DNA of 64,000 nucleotides, taken from assembly GCA_902614085.1 (NCBI GenBank), contig CACMJS010000004.1, forward strand, positions 1-64,000. Reading direction: 5' to 3'. The DNA comes from an uncultured Alphaproteobacteria bacterium (GTDB taxonomy: Bacteria > Pseudomonadota > Alphaproteobacteria > HIMB59 > GCA-002718135). Shown here in pieces: positions 61,572 through 64,000 of this stretch. The position numbers were made by a program, and so were the translations under genes. Numbering within the stretch: position 1 is the stretch's first letter; the number at the start of each line of letters is the position of its first letter. The notes beneath the pieces were generated by a model that saw only the letters and a list, made by a program, of their open reading frames with translations, was not told the DNA's origin and did no database searches.

Positions 61572-63173
61572 CTAACTAACGGTACTCTTTATTTGTTCGC
61601 AAGCTTTTTCAGCAATCATAATAGTTGTTGCATTTAAATTAGCACTAACAATATCTGGCATTACAGAAGCATCAATAACTCTTAAATTTTGAATTCCATG
61701 AACCCTCAGGTTTTGGTCTACAACTGAAGTTTTGTCCTCACCCATTTTATTTGTGCATGAGGGATGATACGCAGATTCAGATGTATTTTTAATAACTTCA
61801 TCTAATTCATTTTGATTAGATACATTCTTTCCAGGCCTAATTTCTGTGCCAACATATTCTTTTAGTGCTTTTTGAGACAAAATTTTTTTAGCAATACCTA
61901 TACCTTCTCTCATTTGTTTTAAATCGTCTTCATGCTTAAGATAATTAAATTGTATTTTAGGATCATCTTTATAGTTATTTGTTTTAATTTTAACAAACCC
62001 TCTACTTTTTGGTCTATTTGGACAAACATGAAATTGAAAAGCTTCAAAATTAGGATTTTCTAAACCATGATTAATAACTAAGTATGGAAAAAAATGAAAT
62101 TGTAAGTTTGGATGATTATATGATTTGTCAGATTTAACAAAACCCCCTAACTCTAAGTGTGAGTTTGCCAATCTACCTTTTTTAAATAAAAACCATTTTG
62201 ATCCTTCAATTGCTTGATAAAGAAAATTTGTTGCTAAAGAATGTAATGTTTCATTTTTTTTAGATTTATATTGAATATACATCTCTAAATGATCTTGTAA
62301 ATTTTCTCCCACCCCAACTAAATTATTAATTACTTCTATTCCCAAGCTTTTAAGATATGTTGAATTACCTATTCCAGATAATTGAAGAATTTTAGGAGAA
62401 TTAATTGAACCTGCACAAAGTATAACTTCTTTATTTGCTATATATTTACTTGTTACATTTTTTTTTATTGTTTCAACACCAATTGCAGTTTTATTTTTAA
62501 AAAGAATTTTTTTTACATCAATATTATTTATTATTCTAAGATTTTTTCTATTTTGAATTGGTTCTAAGTATGCCTTAGCAACACTTTGTCTGACACCGTT
62601 GTTTATTGTTACATCAAAAGTTCCAAAACCTTCATTATCAATATTATTAGAGTCATTAAATATTTTATATCCAGCTTCTTTTGCAGCTTCTAAAACTTTT
62701 TTGAATAAAAGATATTTTTTATCTATGTTTGACTTATTTACTTTTAATGGCCCCTCATTACCTCTTTCATTACTATTATGAGACCAAGTTTCTAATTTTT
62801 TAAAAAAAGGTAAAACTTTTTCATATGACCAATCAGTTAAACCACTTGAAGACCATCTATCAAAATCCTCTTTATGACCTCTAGCAAAAACCATTCCGTT
62901 ATGCGAAGAGCATCCCCCAATCATTTTACCTCTTGGACAATATAAAGATCTATTATTTAGAAACGGTTCAGGCTCCGTATAATATTTCCAATTATATTTT
63001 GGGTCATGCATTGCATATAGAAGTGCACTTGGCATATCAACTTTCCAGGTTTTACTCGATGGGCCAGCTTCTAATAAAATTACCGAATTCTTTGATTGTG
63101 AAGACAATCTGTTAGCTAAAACACAACCTGCTGACCCTGCTCCAACAATGATGTAGTCAGCGTTGTTATCCAC
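61572..63173 (-). CDS. GMC-family FAD oxidoreductase (choline/alcohol dehydrogenase-like)
   Basis: DYIIVGAGSAGCVLANRLS, CPRGKMIGGCSSHNGMVFARGHKEDFDRW, LCAGSINSPKILQLSGIG, HPSCTNKMG. Confidence 0.93.
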   Translation of the reverse strand: MDNNADYIIVGAGSAGCVLANRLSSQSKNSVILLEAGPSSKTWKVDMPSALLYAMHDPKYNWKYYTEPEPFLNNRSLYCPRGKMIGGCSSHNGMVFARGHKEDFDRWSSSGLTDWSYEKVLPFFKKLETWSHNSNERGNEGPLKVNKSNIDKKYLLFKKVLEAAKEAGYKIFNDSNNIDNEGFGTFDVTINNGVRQSVAKAYLEPIQNRKNLRIINNIDVKKILFKNKTAIGVETIKKNVTSKYIANKEVILCAGSINSPKILQLSGIGNSTYLKSLGIEVINNLVGVGENLQDHLEMYIQYKSKKNETLHSLATNFLYQAIEGSKWFLFKKGRLANSHLELGGFVKSDKSYNHPNLQFHFFPYLVINHGLENPNFEAFQFHVCPNRPKSRGFVKIKTNNYKDDPKIQFNYLKHEDDLKQMREGIGIAKKILSQKALKEYVGTEIRPGKNVSNQNELDEVIKNTSESAYHPSCTNKMGEDKTSVVDQNLRVHGIQNLRVIDASVMPDIVSANLNATTIMIAEKACEQIKSTVS

Positions 63174-63955
63174 TAATTCATTCTTTCAGTATTTCCATCA
63201 ACAGTCATGATTTGACCAGATACATTTTCTGAGGCATCACTTAATAAAAATAAAGCCATTGATGCAATATCTTCTTTTTCTACAAATGTTTTTAATGAAA
63301 CCATTGACTCTAATTCTTTTCTTACTTTATTGCTTGTTGATTTAATTAATTTAGCTTTTGCATTTATTACTCTGTCCATTCTATCACCATTCACTGAACC
63401 TGGACAAATTGCATTTACTCGTATTTTAAATTTTCCTAATTCAACAGCTAATGTTTTAGTTAATCCAATTATTGCCCATTTACTAGATGTGTAAGGAGAT
63501 CTTTGAGCATAACCAAACAAACCAGCAGTTGAAGATAAATTGATAATTGATGCTTTTTTGGATTTTTTTAAGAGTGGTATAGCAAATTTAGTAAAGTAAA
63601 AATGTGAACTAAGATTTGTTTTGATTGTTTGATCCCATTCATCAATTGAAATATTCTGAAGATACTTTGTAGGTCCTGCAATACCAATATTATTTATTAA
63701 TCCATCTACTTTTTTTAAGTTAGTTAGAGAATTAAAATATTCTTTAATATCTTTTGGATTTGTACAGTCTAAGTGTTTGGCAAATATTTTATTGCGATAT
63801 TTTTTATTTGAATTTATTTTATCAATTTTTGATTTATTTATATCAGATAAATATACCTTACCACCTGAATTAATTATCTTATTTGCTATAGCAAAACCTA
63901 AACCATCTGCACCAGCAGATATAACATAATTTTTTTTACTCAGATTGATTTTCAT
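63173..63955 (-). CDS. SDR-family oxidoreductase
   Basis: NNIGIAG, SSTAGLFGYAQRSPYTSSKWAIIGLTKTLAVELG, INAICPGSV. Confidence 0.92.
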   Translation of the reverse strand: MKINLSKKNYVISAGADGLGFAIANKIINSGGKVYLSDINKSKIDKINSNKKYRNKIFAKHLDCTNPKDIKEYFNSLTNLKKVDGLINNIGIAGPTKYLQNISIDEWDQTIKTNLSSHFYFTKFAIPLLKKSKKASIINLSSTAGLFGYAQRSPYTSSKWAIIGLTKTLAVELGKFKIRVNAICPGSVNGDRMDRVINAKAKLIKSTSNKVRKELESMVSLKTFVEKEDIASMALFLLSDASENVSGQIMTVDGNTERMN

Positions 63956-64000
63956 TTATTGAATATTATCTATCTCTTTTTTAGAAATATATCCAATAGT
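63956..64000 (-). CDS. C-terminal fragment of a further minus-strand gene (truncated by window end)
   Basis: Open frame ...TIGYISKKEIDNIQ* ending in TAA directly abutting the SDR ATG (TAAATG). Too short to identify. Confidence 0.45.
   Translation of the reverse strand, partial: TIGYISKKEIDNIQ

Noticed and set aside
61564-61579. TTAGTT-CTCT-AACTAA palindrome at the end of the GMC gene
   Set aside because: Only six AT-rich base pairs and no T-tract on either strand; not convincing as a terminator.
1-64000. CRISPR arrays, transposases, integrases, prophage or restriction/defence genes
   Set aside because: Looked for but none seen: no regularly spaced repeats and no ORF with such motifs in the track.

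Overview
The window is a strongly AT-rich, densely packed bacterial chromosome segment. Its gene content and order (DUF2794, DUF3553, ScfR-type regulator, rpsF-rpsR-rplI-dnaB-alr, fabD-fabG-acpP-fabF-mltG-gmk) suggest a streamlined alphaproteobacterium, probably marine; that assignment is inference. Roughly 1-47 kb is ordinary core genome: cofactor, fatty-acid, ribosomal, replication, tRNA-synthetase and amino-acid genes, plus one tRNA-Leu(UAA). The more accessory part is about 47.4-64 kb. It holds a polyamine block (PuuA/PuuB-like, potFGHI-like, aguA/aguB), a probable carnitine-degradation set (betainyl-CoA thioesterase-like, BKACE, L-carnitine dehydrogenase-like) next to an HD-domain protein, and a ScfR-type regulator divergent from an unlisted 59-aa ORF. 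The intergenic region between the last two carries a near-perfect 17-bp inverted repeat, one copy at each start codon. I saw no CRISPR array, transposon, prophage or defence island. I do not claim a clearly new system. The best candidates for follow-up are the ScfR/small-ORF divergon, the HD protein beside the carnitine genes, and the potF-potG intercistronic hairpin.
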